DNA from: an uncultured Oscillospiraceae bacterium
GTDB lineage: Bacteria > Bacillota > Clostridia > Oscillospirales > Oscillospiraceae
Assembly: GCA_934662925.1 (NCBI GenBank)
Contig: CAKUKL010000003.1
Coordinates: forward strand, 1 to 24,483
DNA: 24,483 nucleotides
Direction of reading: 5' to 3'
Positions 6,322-13,741 of the stretch are shown one piece after another. The translations under genes were made by a program, and so were the position numbers. Position 1 is the first letter of the stretch. The number at the start of each line of letters is the position of its first letter. A model generated the notes under the pieces. That model searched no databases and was not told the origin of the DNA. It worked only from the letters and a program-made list of their open reading frames with translations.

Positions 6322-9300
6322 TCAGATCCCGAGGTACTTTTCAAACAGCCCGGTCAGCTTCGCGATGACACCCTGCTTTTTTGCCGCGCGGTTTCCTCCG
6401 CCGAAGCGGGAGACCGGCGGCATGATCTGGTCGATTGCCGTGCCGGAAGTCTTCAGCTCTCCGTCCCGGAAGGAGTTGCTGATAAACCGCCGGGCCGCTT
6501 CCGGCTTCAGCTTTTCCTCGGCAATGATCGTGTCGATGTCGGCTTCCTTTTGCTGCCGGACAAATTCAGGCCAATCCCGGTCCACCTGTGTCGCAGGGCT
6601 GATATTATCGATAAATTTGTCGATCAGGTCCTTTTTACTGCGGAGCTGGATGCTGGACTCAATGGCCCGGTCGATGGTTCCGCGGATCTCCTTATCCTTG
6701 CAGTTCGACGCGTGGTATTGGGTGACGAGCATCAGAACATAGTCGATGTTGATCTCAACCTGCCGCACCAGCTCCATTTCGAACACGATGTCGTCGTTGA
6801 TGTTTTCCTTTTCTGCTTCCAGCTTCGGCGCGTATTCCTGATACAGGTCGATATACCGGCTCTGGTAATCCTGAAAGTCCCGCTCCGGCAAAAGCGCGTT
6901 TCCTTCAAACTGGTCGAATGTATTCAGAATATTTTTCAGCCGGAGGATCTTGCCGTAAAGCTTGATAAAATCCTTTTCGTCCTGCTCTCCGACGATAGGC
7001 TCTCCCAGCGGGAACTTTTCGCGCAGCTCGTCGATCAGTTCGGCATACCCCTGAACTTCCTTCCCCTTGTCGTCCGTGTATCCGAAATAGTAGGATTCGT
7101 AGTCCTTCAGAAGCACCATACCCGTGGCGTTCTTGTCGCCGAACAGGGCCAGTGCGTCGTCTGTGGCCTTTTGCAGATCCCGGAAGCAGACGATGTTCCC
7201 GAAGGTCTTGACGGAGTTCAGAATGCGGTTAGTGCGGGAGAATGCTTGAATCAGCCCGTGCATTTTCAGGTTCTTGTCCACCCAGAGGGTGTTGAGCGTC
7301 GTGGCGTCAAAGCCCGTGAGGAACATATTGACAACGATGAGAATATCGACTTCGCGGTTTTTGACCTTCATGGACAGGTCCTTGTAATAATTCTGGAACT
7401 TGTCGGAGGACGTGTCGAAATTGGTGTTGAAGGCCTTATTGTAGTCCTGAATGGCCGACTCCAGAAACTCCCGGGCCGTCTGGTCAAGCTCGCCGGTATC
7501 GAGACTTTCGTCCAGCGTTCCGTCCTCCGGGTCCTCCTCGTTTGCGCCGTAGCTGAATATAGTGGCAATGGTCAGATCCCGCTGCTGCTCCGCCAGCTGA
7601 CGCTTGAACTCCACGTAGTACTTCATCGCCATGGGGATCGAGCTGACGGCAAAGATGGAGTTGAATCCGGCCACCCGCTGCCCCTTCAGGGCGTAGAACT
7701 TGTTCCGGATGGTCTTTTGCTCGAAATGCTCCAGCGTATAGCTCACGATCTGGCGGATGCGCTCCGGCGCGGCCAGCGCCCGCTCGATGTCGATGCCCCG
7801 GACCTGAGTATCCTCAACGCCCTCCTGCTCCTTGACCGTGCTCACATAGTCGATGCGGAAGGGCAGGACGTTCCCATCGTTGATGGCGTCCACAATGGTG
7901 TATGTATGGAGCTTGTCGCCGAAGGCCTGCGCCGTCGTGCGCAGATCCGGATTTTTTCCAGACCCGGCGTTAACGGAAAAGATCGGCGTCCCAGAGAATC
8001 CGAACAGGTGGTATTGAACGCCTTTGTGATGGCCTTGTGCATGTCCCCGAACTGGCTGCGGTAGCACTCGTCGAAGATGATGACGATATGCTGCCGGAAG
8101 GCGTCGTGCCCCTTGTTTTTCCGGACAAAAATATCGAGCTTCTGGATGGTGGTGATGATGATCCTTGCCTCCGGGTCGCTCATCTGCCGCTGCAGGACCG
8201 CCGTGTTGGCGTTGCTGTTGGCCGCGCCCTTTTCAAAGCGGTCATACTCCTTCATCGTCTGGTAATCCAGATCCTTCCGGTCCACCACAAAGAGCACCTT
8301 GTCGATATAGGGCAGCCGGGACGCCAGCTGCGCGGTCTTGAAGGAGGTCAGTGTCTTTCCGCTTCCCGTGGTGTGCCAGATGTAACCGCCGCCATCGATG
8401 GTCCCGGCCTTTTTGTAGTTGCTGGACACCTCGATCCGGTTCAGGATGCTTTCGGTGGCGGCAATCTGATACGGGCGCATGACCATCAGCAGATCCTCGG
8501 CGGTGAAGATGCAGTAGCGGGTGAGGATGTTCAGGATCGTGTGCTTCGCGAAAAAGGTCTTGGTAAAGTCCACGAGATCGGCGATGACCTTGTTGGTACG
8601 GTCGGCCCAGAACGAGGTAAACTCGAAGCTGTTGCTGGTCTTTTTGCTTTTGTTCCGCCCGTCGTTCATCTCTTTGATGTGGCTGTTGCGGGTGGTGTTG
8701 GAATAGTACTTGGTGTGGGTGCCGTTGGAGATGACGAAGATCTGGACGTACTCATAAAGCCCGCTGGCGGCCCAGAAGCTGTCCCGCTGGTAGCGCTTGA
8801 TCTGGTTGAACGCCTCCCGGATGGCAACGCCGCGGCGCTTGAGCTCCACATGGACCAGCGGCAGGCCGTTGACGAGGATGGTGACGTCGTAGCGGGTGTC
8901 GTGGGTGCCCGCGCCCTCCTCGTACTGGTTGATGACCTGCAAGCGGTTGTTGTGGATATTCTTTTTGTCCAGCAGGTAGATATTTTTGGACGCGCCGCTG
9001 TCCTGCCGCAGCACCTGAACGTGGTCGTTCTGGATCTTGCGGGTCTTTTCCACGATGCCGTCGTTGGCGCTGGCGATGCTGGTTTTGAAGAACCGGTCCC
9101 ATTCCGCGTCGGAAAAGGCGTAGTCGTTCAGCAGCTCCAGCTGATGGCGGAGGTTTGCGACAAGGGCGGCCTCGTCGTGGACGGTCAGGTATTCGTAGCC
9201 CTGCGCGGTGAGCAGGCGGATGAATTCCCGTTCCAGCGCCGCTTCGCTCTGGTAGCTGTCCGACCGCCGGGCCTCCGGGGTGTATTCCGCCACCACGGTG

Positions 9301-9338
9301 CTTTCGGGGGTGGCGGCAATGAGGTTGTATGTAGACAT
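6322..9338 (-). pseudogene. hsdR: Type I restriction enzyme motor/nuclease subunit HsdR, frameshifted
   Basis: HsdR translocates DNA and cuts it when the recognition site is unmethylated, in a complex with HsdM and HsdS. The reading frame breaks near 8013-8016: the 5' part (7842-9338) is correct to KAF441, and the rest (from YHLFGFSGTPIF) is one base out of phase. Adding one base gives about 1,005 residues, close to EcoR124I HsdR. Nuclease residues D151, E165 and K167 fall at the same numbers as in EcoR124I. Walker A is HTTGSGKT with K328; motif II reads DECY (423-426); helicase motifs with GFDATTL and QAFSRTNR lie in the downstream part. No slippery heptamer is present at the break. The start lies 5 bp after hsdS with a poorly spaced ribosome site, so translation is probably coupled. 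Either a real mutation or an assembly error. Confidence 0.88.
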
Positions 9339-9343
9339 AGTTG

Positions 9344-10543
9344 TTATACTGTCAGCTCCTTAAACGTCAGCAGCTTGTCCCGGTAGTATTCATACTGCTT
9401 CTGGCGGGCGGCGATCTCGGCGGGCAGGCCAGAGGTCAGGTCATTGCAGAGAGCGTCGAAGCGGTTAAGGATTGATACGATTTCCAGCTGCTTGTCAAGT
9501 GGCGGAATCGGTATTAGTAGTCTTTTCATTTCTGCCACTGGAACGCTTTTTACTGTGCCGCCAGCCGCTTTTTTCAATATAGCTGTCCGAATTGGCTCCG
9601 TGTGTAGTAAGTACATAAGAAATTTGGAATTCAATTTTTCTTTTTGCGGTTTGATAGTATAGACACCCTCTTTAATATTCCAATTATATGGATATTCAGT
9701 GATTATCGCTGTTTCACCGATGGTGCCTGTCCCAGAAAAAAGAACGTCCCCTATTTCCAAATTAGATCGATTATTACACAACTGCAAAGCGAAATCATCG
9801 ATTCTGTCGGTTTTTTCAGACATTACGACAGTATTGTTTTGAATTTCTCTAATAGTTACATAGTAATTATTTGCACCTTCAGTATTTAACTTAAAGAATT
9901 GTCTTGGATTTAACCCCGTGTTTAAAGATACAATAACATCCCCCAATATTTTCCGCTCCACATCCTCCCCAAACGTCAGCAGTTCATCCCGATAATGCTC
10001 ATACTGCTTGCGGCGGGCCGTGAGTTCCGCTGTGAGTTCCGTGAAGCTGTCCAGTATGCGGACGATCTCCTGCTGGACGGGCAGCGGCGGGAGGGGGATT
10101 TTTATTGAGTTTATATCTTTTGCAAGTAAGTGCTTAACCGTTCCACTTTGCTTACTTTGTTCAATATCTTTGATTATAGGTGGCAAAAGGTGATTTAAGA
10201 AACCACGACAAGTTACCGCTTCATCTTTTGGACTGATTCGGCATACACGTTGACAAAGAACACTATCCGACATTTTCCAAGTAGAAACGTGGAAATTCCC
10301 ATCCATGCCAACCAGCAAATCCCCCTTAGAAACAATATAGTTTTGAGGAATTATCTCCGTTGTATATGTAGTTGTTTCCCCGGCTAATACATCCCGGATT
10401 CTGACAAGCGGCAATCCATTCCCATCCTCATTAAATTTTGAAGCATCACAAGGATAGCCATATAAAATGTCGGCAATGTCAATTAAACGGGTGAAATTCA
10501 CTCCATCCGGGCATAGTTTTTGTATCAACACATCCAATTTCAT
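9344..10543 (-). CDS. hsdS: Type I restriction-modification specificity subunit HsdS
   Basis: A 399-residue protein that sets the bipartite DNA target of the HsdM methylase and HsdR nuclease. It has two target-recognition domains (about 15-150 and 200-345), each ending in a PLPPLPVQQEIV / PIPPLDKQLEIV motif and followed by a helical spacer with the near-identical ARRKQYEHYRDELLTF (176-191) and ARQKQYEYYRDKLLTF (379-394). The protein is complete and open. Its ATG overlaps the stop of the FRG gene as TAATG, with GAGGAG upstream, so translation is coupled. The recognition-domain DNA is clearly more AT-rich than hsdM and hsdR, as expected for swapped domains. The target sequence cannot be read from this. 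Confidence 0.93.
   Translation of the reverse strand: MKLDVLIQKLCPDGVNFTRLIDIADILYGYPCDASKFNEDGNGLPLVRIRDVLAGETTTYTTEIIPQNYIVSKGDLLVGMDGNFHVSTWKMSDSVLCQRVCRISPKDEAVTCRGFLNHLLPPIIKDIEQSKQSGTVKHLLAKDINSIKIPLPPLPVQQEIVRILDSFTELTAELTARRKQYEHYRDELLTFGEDVERKILGDVIVSLNTGLNPRQFFKLNTEGANNYYVTIREIQNNTVVMSEKTDRIDDFALQLCNNRSNLEIGDVLFSGTGTIGETAIITEYPYNWNIKEGVYTIKPQKEKLNSKFLMYLLHTEPIRTAILKKAAGGTVKSVPVAEMKRLLIPIPPLDKQLEIVSILNRFDALCNDLTSGLPAEIAARQKQYEYYRDKLLTFKELTV
9362..9409 (-). repeat. HsdS spacer repeat, copy 2
   Basis: 48 bp encoding the C-terminal conserved helix of HsdS. It is a diverged direct copy of 9971-10018. The two copies start 609 bp apart, exactly 203 codons, so recombination between them would remove one target-recognition domain in frame. 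Confidence 0.75.
9971..10018 (-). repeat. HsdS spacer repeat, copy 1
   Basis: 48 bp encoding the central conserved helix of HsdS, the partner of the copy at 9362-9409. The first 12 bases, AAACGTCAGCAG on the plus strand, and a CATACTGCTT block are identical in both. Confidence 0.75.
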
Positions 10544-11380
10544 TAGTTTTCTCTCCTCGAAAGTTCCCTTTCAATCCATTCGTCAGGTTTAATGCCAAGC
10601 CCTTCGTCATTCAAACGCTTTTCTGCTTTTTTCCAAAAACAATTTCCGCTATCGAGTGAATCCGGCGGGTAAATATAATCACGTTTCACAACATCGTAGT
10701 TGCTCCATAATCTCAATAAATCTTTCGGAATCACAAGCGTCATGATATGGTACTGTTCTGAGATTTTCCCTAATTCTTTTGCCTAATTCTTTTGCCTGAT
10801 TCATCCGGAAGCAAAAGGCTTGCTGTGTATGAGGACGGAGCCACTGTGACGGTTTGTCTCTCAAATCAATTACAACAGCTTTGTCTTTTGGCACCGACAA
10901 AATATAGATATACCCGACACTATTTTCGTCAGACATTTTGTCATATGCAAACCAAAGTGCGGTTTGAATATGATCCACTACATCAATGAAAGAAGTTGCC
11001 AGTCCATAATGTTGCGCCATAGCCTCCCTTTCATCATCCGTGCCTTCAAAATCAAATCGTTGTTCTTTTACTATTTTTAAGACATTGGTCCGCCATTCTT
11101 CTGCAAGGACCATTCTTTCTTTTGTTTCACACCCCCTATACAGAGATGACTTTAATGTCCATTCTTCGCGTTGGCCTCTATAAAAAATTTGTTCTTGAAT
11201 TTTTCCACGGTGTACATGATAACGAACAATACCTGTAATTACGCCCAGCGCACGGTAATCTGTAATCAAGAACCGTGGCATATTCCCTTTTGAACTATTG
11301 CTGATTCTTGCCCCCCAGCAATGCCTTTTAATGGCCACGTCACATACTCTCAAAATTTCACTGCGCAGTTTTCGATTCAT
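10543..11380 (-). pseudogene. FRG-domain protein inserted in the hsd operon, broken by a 13-bp tandem duplication
   Basis: The N-terminal reading frame (10679-11380, 233 residues) contains an FRG domain: IFYRGQ (65-70), SSLYRG (78-83) and QHYGLATSFIDVVDHIQTAL (123-142). FRG proteins are named for the F/Y-R-G motif and are often seen near defence genes; their biochemistry is unsettled. At 10771-10796 a 13-bp unit is repeated twice. Removing one copy joins MNQAKELG to KISEQYHIMTLVIPKDLLRL and gives a continuous 274-residue protein ending in ERELSRREN, with its stop overlapping the hsdS ATG. As written the protein ends early with 40 aberrant residues. The ATG at 11378-11380 lies 3 bp after the hsdM stop behind GAGGGG, so the gene is a true member of the operon. 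Confidence 0.87.
10771..10796. repeat. 13-bp exact tandem duplication (TAATTCTTTTGCC x2)
   Basis: Copies at 10771-10783 and 10784-10796 abut directly. The length is not a multiple of three, so the duplication frameshifts the FRG gene, and loss of one copy restores it exactly. Slipped-strand replication could add or remove a unit. Confidence 0.95.
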
Positions 11381-11383
11381 GCT

Positions 11384-12946
11384 TCACCCCTCAATCTCCG
11401 CCACGATCTTCTCAATTTCCTCCCGCAGCTTCTGCTCTCGGGCCACGATCTCCACGATCTCCGCGTTCAGCTTCTCAATGTCGATGACCTCCCGGGTGTC
11501 CTCCTGCTCCACATAGGTGGACACGGACAGGTTGTAATCCTGCGCGCCGATCTCGCCGTTGGGCACCAGCCGGGCAAAATGCGCCTTGTCCTCCCGCCCA
11601 GCATAGGCGCCCAGTATGGTCCGGATGTTCTCCTCCGTGAGCTTGTTGCTGTTCGTCACCTTGACGCACTGTTTGCTGGCGTCGATGAACAGCGTCGCGT
11701 TGTCCGTCTTGGATTTTTTCAGCACCATGATGCAGGTGGCGATGGACGTGCCGAAAAACAGGTTGTCCGGCAGCTGGATGACGGCGTCGATGAAATTGTT
11801 GTCGATGAGGTACTGGCGGATCTTCTTTTCCGCGCCGCCCCGGTACATCACGCCGGGAAAGCAGACGATGGCGGCGGTGCCATCGGTAGACAGCCAGCTC
11901 AGCGCGTGCATGATAAACGCGAGATCCGCCTTGGATTTGGGGGCCAGCACACCGGCGGTGGAGAACCGGGGGTCGTTGATGAGCGTGGCGTTGCCGTCGC
12001 CCTCCCATTTGATGGAGTAGGGCGGGTTGCTGACGATGGCCTCGAAGGGCTCGTCGTCCCAGTGCTTTGGATCGGTGATGGTATCGCCGTGGGCGATGTC
12101 GAATTTGTCGTACCCGATGTCGTGGAGGAACATATTGATGCGGCAGAGGTTGTAGGTGGTAATGTTGATCTCCTGCCCATAAAATCCCTGACGCACGTTG
12201 TCCCGGCCCAGTATCTTCGCGGCCTTCAGCAACAGGGAGCCGGAGCCGCAGGCGGGATCGTACACCTTGTTGACCTCCGTTTTTCCGCAAACGGCGATGC
12301 GGGTCAGCAGCTCGGAGACCTCCTGCGGGGTGAAGTATTCGCCGCCGCTCTTTCCGGCGTTGGACGCGTACATGCCCATGAGGTACTCGTAGGCGTCGCC
12401 GAACGCGTCGATGGTGTTGTCCTGATAATCGCCCAGCTTCATGTCGCCCACGCCGTTGATGAGCTTGACCAGCCGCTTGTTCCGCTCGGCCACCGTTCCG
12501 CCCAGCTTGTTGCTGTTGACGTCAATATCATCGAACAGCCCCTTGAAGTCGTCCTCGCTCTCGCTGCCCTTGGCGGAGTCCTCAATGGCCTGAAAAATCA
12601 TTTCCAGCGTCTCGTTCAGGTTTTCATCCTGCGGGGCGCTCTTTTTTATGTTGCAGAACAGCTGGCTGGGCAGCATGAAAAAGCCCTTGGTCTGGATCAT
12701 TTCGTCGCGGATCGGCTCCGCTTCCTCGTCGGACAGCTCCGCGTAGTCAAAGCCGTCGTTTCCGGCCTCGATCTCGTCCCGGTTGATGTAGTTCGCAAAA
12801 TTTTCGGAGATGTAGCGATAAAACAGCATCCCAAGGACATACTGCTTGAAGTCCCAGCCGTCAACGCTGCCGCGGAGGTCGTTGGCGATCTTCCAGATCG
12901 TGCTGTGGAGCTCCTCGCGCTCCTGTTCCTTTTTCATGTCTGCCAT
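11384..12946 (-). CDS. hsdM: Type I DNA methyltransferase subunit HsdM
   Basis: A 520-residue N6-adenine methyltransferase, the same length as EcoR124I HsdM, that protects host DNA at the sites chosen by HsdS. An N-terminal helical domain (about 8-165, starting around [14 protein letters not shown]) precedes the Rossmann-type catalytic domain. The S-adenosylmethionine motif is DPACGSG (230-236) and the catalytic motif is NPPY (307-310). The start at 12944-12946 was chosen over one 18 codons upstream because GAGAGGA precedes it at good spacing and the extra residues do not look like family sequence. First gene of the operon; the FRG gene follows after 3 bp. It is divergent from the XRE regulator, with two inverted repeats over the likely promoter. 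The reading frame is intact. Confidence 0.95.
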   Translation of the reverse strand: MADMKKEQEREELHSTIWKIANDLRGSVDGWDFKQYVLGMLFYRYISENFANYINRDEIEAGNDGFDYAELSDEEAEPIRDEMIQTKGFFMLPSQLFCNIKKSAPQDENLNETLEMIFQAIEDSAKGSESEDDFKGLFDDIDVNSNKLGGTVAERNKRLVKLINGVGDMKLGDYQDNTIDAFGDAYEYLMGMYASNAGKSGGEYFTPQEVSELLTRIAVCGKTEVNKVYDPACGSGSLLLKAAKILGRDNVRQGFYGQEINITTYNLCRINMFLHDIGYDKFDIAHGDTITDPKHWDDEPFEAIVSNPPYSIKWEGDGNATLINDPRFSTAGVLAPKSKADLAFIMHALSWLSTDGTAAIVCFPGVMYRGGAEKKIRQYLIDNNFIDAVIQLPDNLFFGTSIATCIMVLKKSKTDNATLFIDASKQCVKVTNSNKLTEENIRTILGAYAGREDKAHFARLVPNGEIGAQDYNLSVSTYVEQEDTREVIDIEKLNAEIVEIVAREQKLREEIEKIVAEIEG

Positions 12947-13003
12947 ATTCTTGTCCTCTCTTTCTGTTTTCGGTGACAGCAATCTTGCCGCTTGATCCAT
13001 GCA

Positions 13004-13022
13004 GTGATATGAATCTTATCAC
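13004..13022. promoter_or_regulatory. Inverted repeat in the hsdM/XRE intergenic region (operator candidate 1)
   Basis: GTGATA (13004-13009) and TATCAC (13017-13022) flank 7 bp and cover the candidate -10 box of hsdM. Confidence 0.5.
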
Positions 13023-13041
13023 CGTTGGATATATTTAGCAA
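13013..13041 (-). promoter_or_regulatory. Candidate hsdM promoter
   Basis: On the minus strand TTGCTA (13036-13041), 17 bp and TAAGAT (13013-13018) each match consensus at 4 of 6. It is weak, but it is the best candidate and each box lies in one of the two inverted repeats. Confidence 0.45.
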
Positions 13042-13051
13042 GATTCTTGCT
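13037..13051. promoter_or_regulatory. 15-bp palindrome in the hsdM/XRE intergenic region (operator candidate 2)
   Basis: AGCAAGA, a central T, then TCTTGCT: a perfect odd palindrome of the size bound by XRE dimers. It overlaps the candidate -35 box of hsdM and lies 55 bp before the XRE start. Confidence 0.55.
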
Positions 13052-13105
13052 GTTTTTCAGCGAGAGTAACAAGTTTCTATATACTGTTTAGGCGAGGTGA
13101 CAACT

Positions 13106-13414
13106 ATGATCGGTGAGCGGCTTTCAGAGATCCGCAAGAGCTGCGGAGAAAATCAGGCGGACTTGGCGGCGCATTTGAACGTATCGGTTTCGACCATCCG
13201 GAGCTGGGAGCAGGGAAAAAGCTCACCGTCGCACGAGTTTCTGGTGAGCATCTGTCAGCTGTATCACATTTCGGCGGACTATCTGCTGGGTCTGTCCAAC
13301 ATTGATCCGGCCTATGTGCAGCGCCAGCGTTTGGAATCCTTTTCCAAGGCGGAGCTGAAGGAGCTGCGCAGCTTCGAGAACTACCTGCTGTGGAAGCGGC
13401 GTGAGAACAAGTGA
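13106..13414 (+). CDS. Small XRE-family transcriptional regulator
   Basis: A 102-residue protein. The helix-turn-helix spans about residues 6-60: GERLSEIRKSCGENQADLAAH, then LNVSVSTIRSWEQGKSSPSHEF as the turn and recognition helix, then ISADYLLGLS, which is typical of Cro/CI-type repressors. A short charged C-terminal helix follows. The ATG at 13106 is preceded by GAGGTG at a 6-nt gap; a GTG 9 bp upstream overlaps that ribosome site. The gene is divergent from hsdM with two palindromes between them. A controller of the restriction operon, delaying nuclease over methylase after entry or repressing the whole operon, is the natural inference. It ends 23 bp before attR and is the last gene of the island. 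Confidence 0.85.
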   Translation: MIGERLSEIRKSCGENQADLAAHLNVSVSTIRSWEQGKSSPSHEFLVSICQLYHISADYLLGLSNIDPAYVQRQRLESFSKAELKELRSFENYLLWKRRENK

Positions 13415-13437
13415 ATGAAATAAAGTGCATTCATGTG

Positions 13438-13458
13438 CGAGCCCTGTAGTGTCCACCA
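13438..13458 (+). repeat. attR (displaced 3' end of tRNA-Val)
   Basis: 21 nt matching tRNA-Val 3551-3571 at 19 positions, ending in TGTCCACCA. The G at 13449 would break the acceptor stem of the tRNA, so the fragment has drifted since it was displaced, or the element's own copy differed. Confidence 0.87.
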
Positions 13459-13489
13459 AGCCGCGCTTCTTTGGAAGTGCGGCTTTTTT
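13459..13489 (+). terminator. Probable original terminator of tRNA-Val, now outside the island
   Basis: AGCCGCGCTTC (13459-13469) pairs with GAAGTGCGGCT (13474-13484), with one G-U pair and a 4-nt loop, then six T. It starts directly after the attR CCA, where a tRNA terminator would lie before integration. Confidence 0.87.
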
Positions 13490-13683
13490 GTTTGAAAACC
13501 GCTTTTTATCGAAATTCATTCTACCTTCTGAATCTTTTCAGGAACTTTAGCCAAATTTCAAATTTGACGCGTTTTTATCCAAAGTATGGCCGCTACGTGT
13601 TACGCAGTGCTTAGGGGCAATTCAGCAGGAAACAATCTTTTATCTCCGAAATGTAAAAATAAATTTTAAGTGTAAAATTTGAA
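13490..13683. other. AT-rich intergenic region with two inverted repeats
   Basis: No gene is seen. It contains the palindrome CAAATTT-C-AAATTTG (13552-13566) and AAATTTTA-AGTG-TAAAATTT (13661-13680). The second ends 3 bp before the -35 box of the next gene, so it could be an operator or an UP-type element. Confidence 0.6.
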
Positions 13684-13712
13684 TTGACTTTCCAGGGATG
13701 ACATGCTATACT
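13684..13712 (+). promoter_or_regulatory. Promoter of the double-HTH regulator
   Basis: TTGACT (13684-13689), 17 bp, TATACT (13707-13712): 5 of 6 in each box. The transcript would begin near 13719, which rules out an upstream in-frame ATG at 13703 as the start. Confidence 0.85.
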
Positions 13713-13741
13713 ATGCACAACAAAATTTGGAGGTGTCCAAA

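Larger units (their letters stand above)
3551..13458 (+). mobile_element. Integrated genomic island in tRNA-Val carrying a type I restriction-modification system
   Basis: The island is bounded by attL inside the tRNA (3551-3571) and attR (13438-13458); the repeats start 9,887 bp apart. It contains a tyrosine integrase beside attL, a lipoprotein gene, hsdM - FRG gene - hsdS - hsdR and an XRE regulator 23 bp from attR. No replication, transfer, capsid or clear excisionase gene is visible, so it is either an integrase-borne defence cassette or a reduced element that needs outside help to move. Parts of it (hsdS and the FRG gene) are visibly more AT-rich than the flanks, which supports horizontal gain. 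Both predicted nucleolytic or toxic cargo genes are frameshifted. The boundaries rest on the att repeats and are firm to within about 20 bp. Confidence 0.88.

Noticed and set aside
8010..8020. Programmed ribosomal frameshifting in hsdR
   Set aside because: No slippery heptamer, stimulatory stem or Shine-Dalgarno-like signal is seen at the break, and the family is not known to use it. A mutation or sequence error is more likely.
6550..9386. Plus-strand open frames of 504 and 449 residues
   Set aside because: Both are antisense shadows of hsdR with no recognisable domains.
11321..12976. A 551-residue plus-strand open frame
   Set aside because: Antisense shadow of hsdM, which has DPACGSG and NPPY motifs on the other strand.
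13438..13489. A second tRNA gene
   Set aside because: Only the last 21 nt of a tRNA are present, without acceptor 5' arm, D-arm or anticodon arm. It is the attR remnant.
13703..13741. ATG at 13703 as the start of the double-HTH regulator
   Set aside because: The -10 box TATACT at 13707-13712 lies inside it, and the GTG at 13742 has a proper GGAGGTG.
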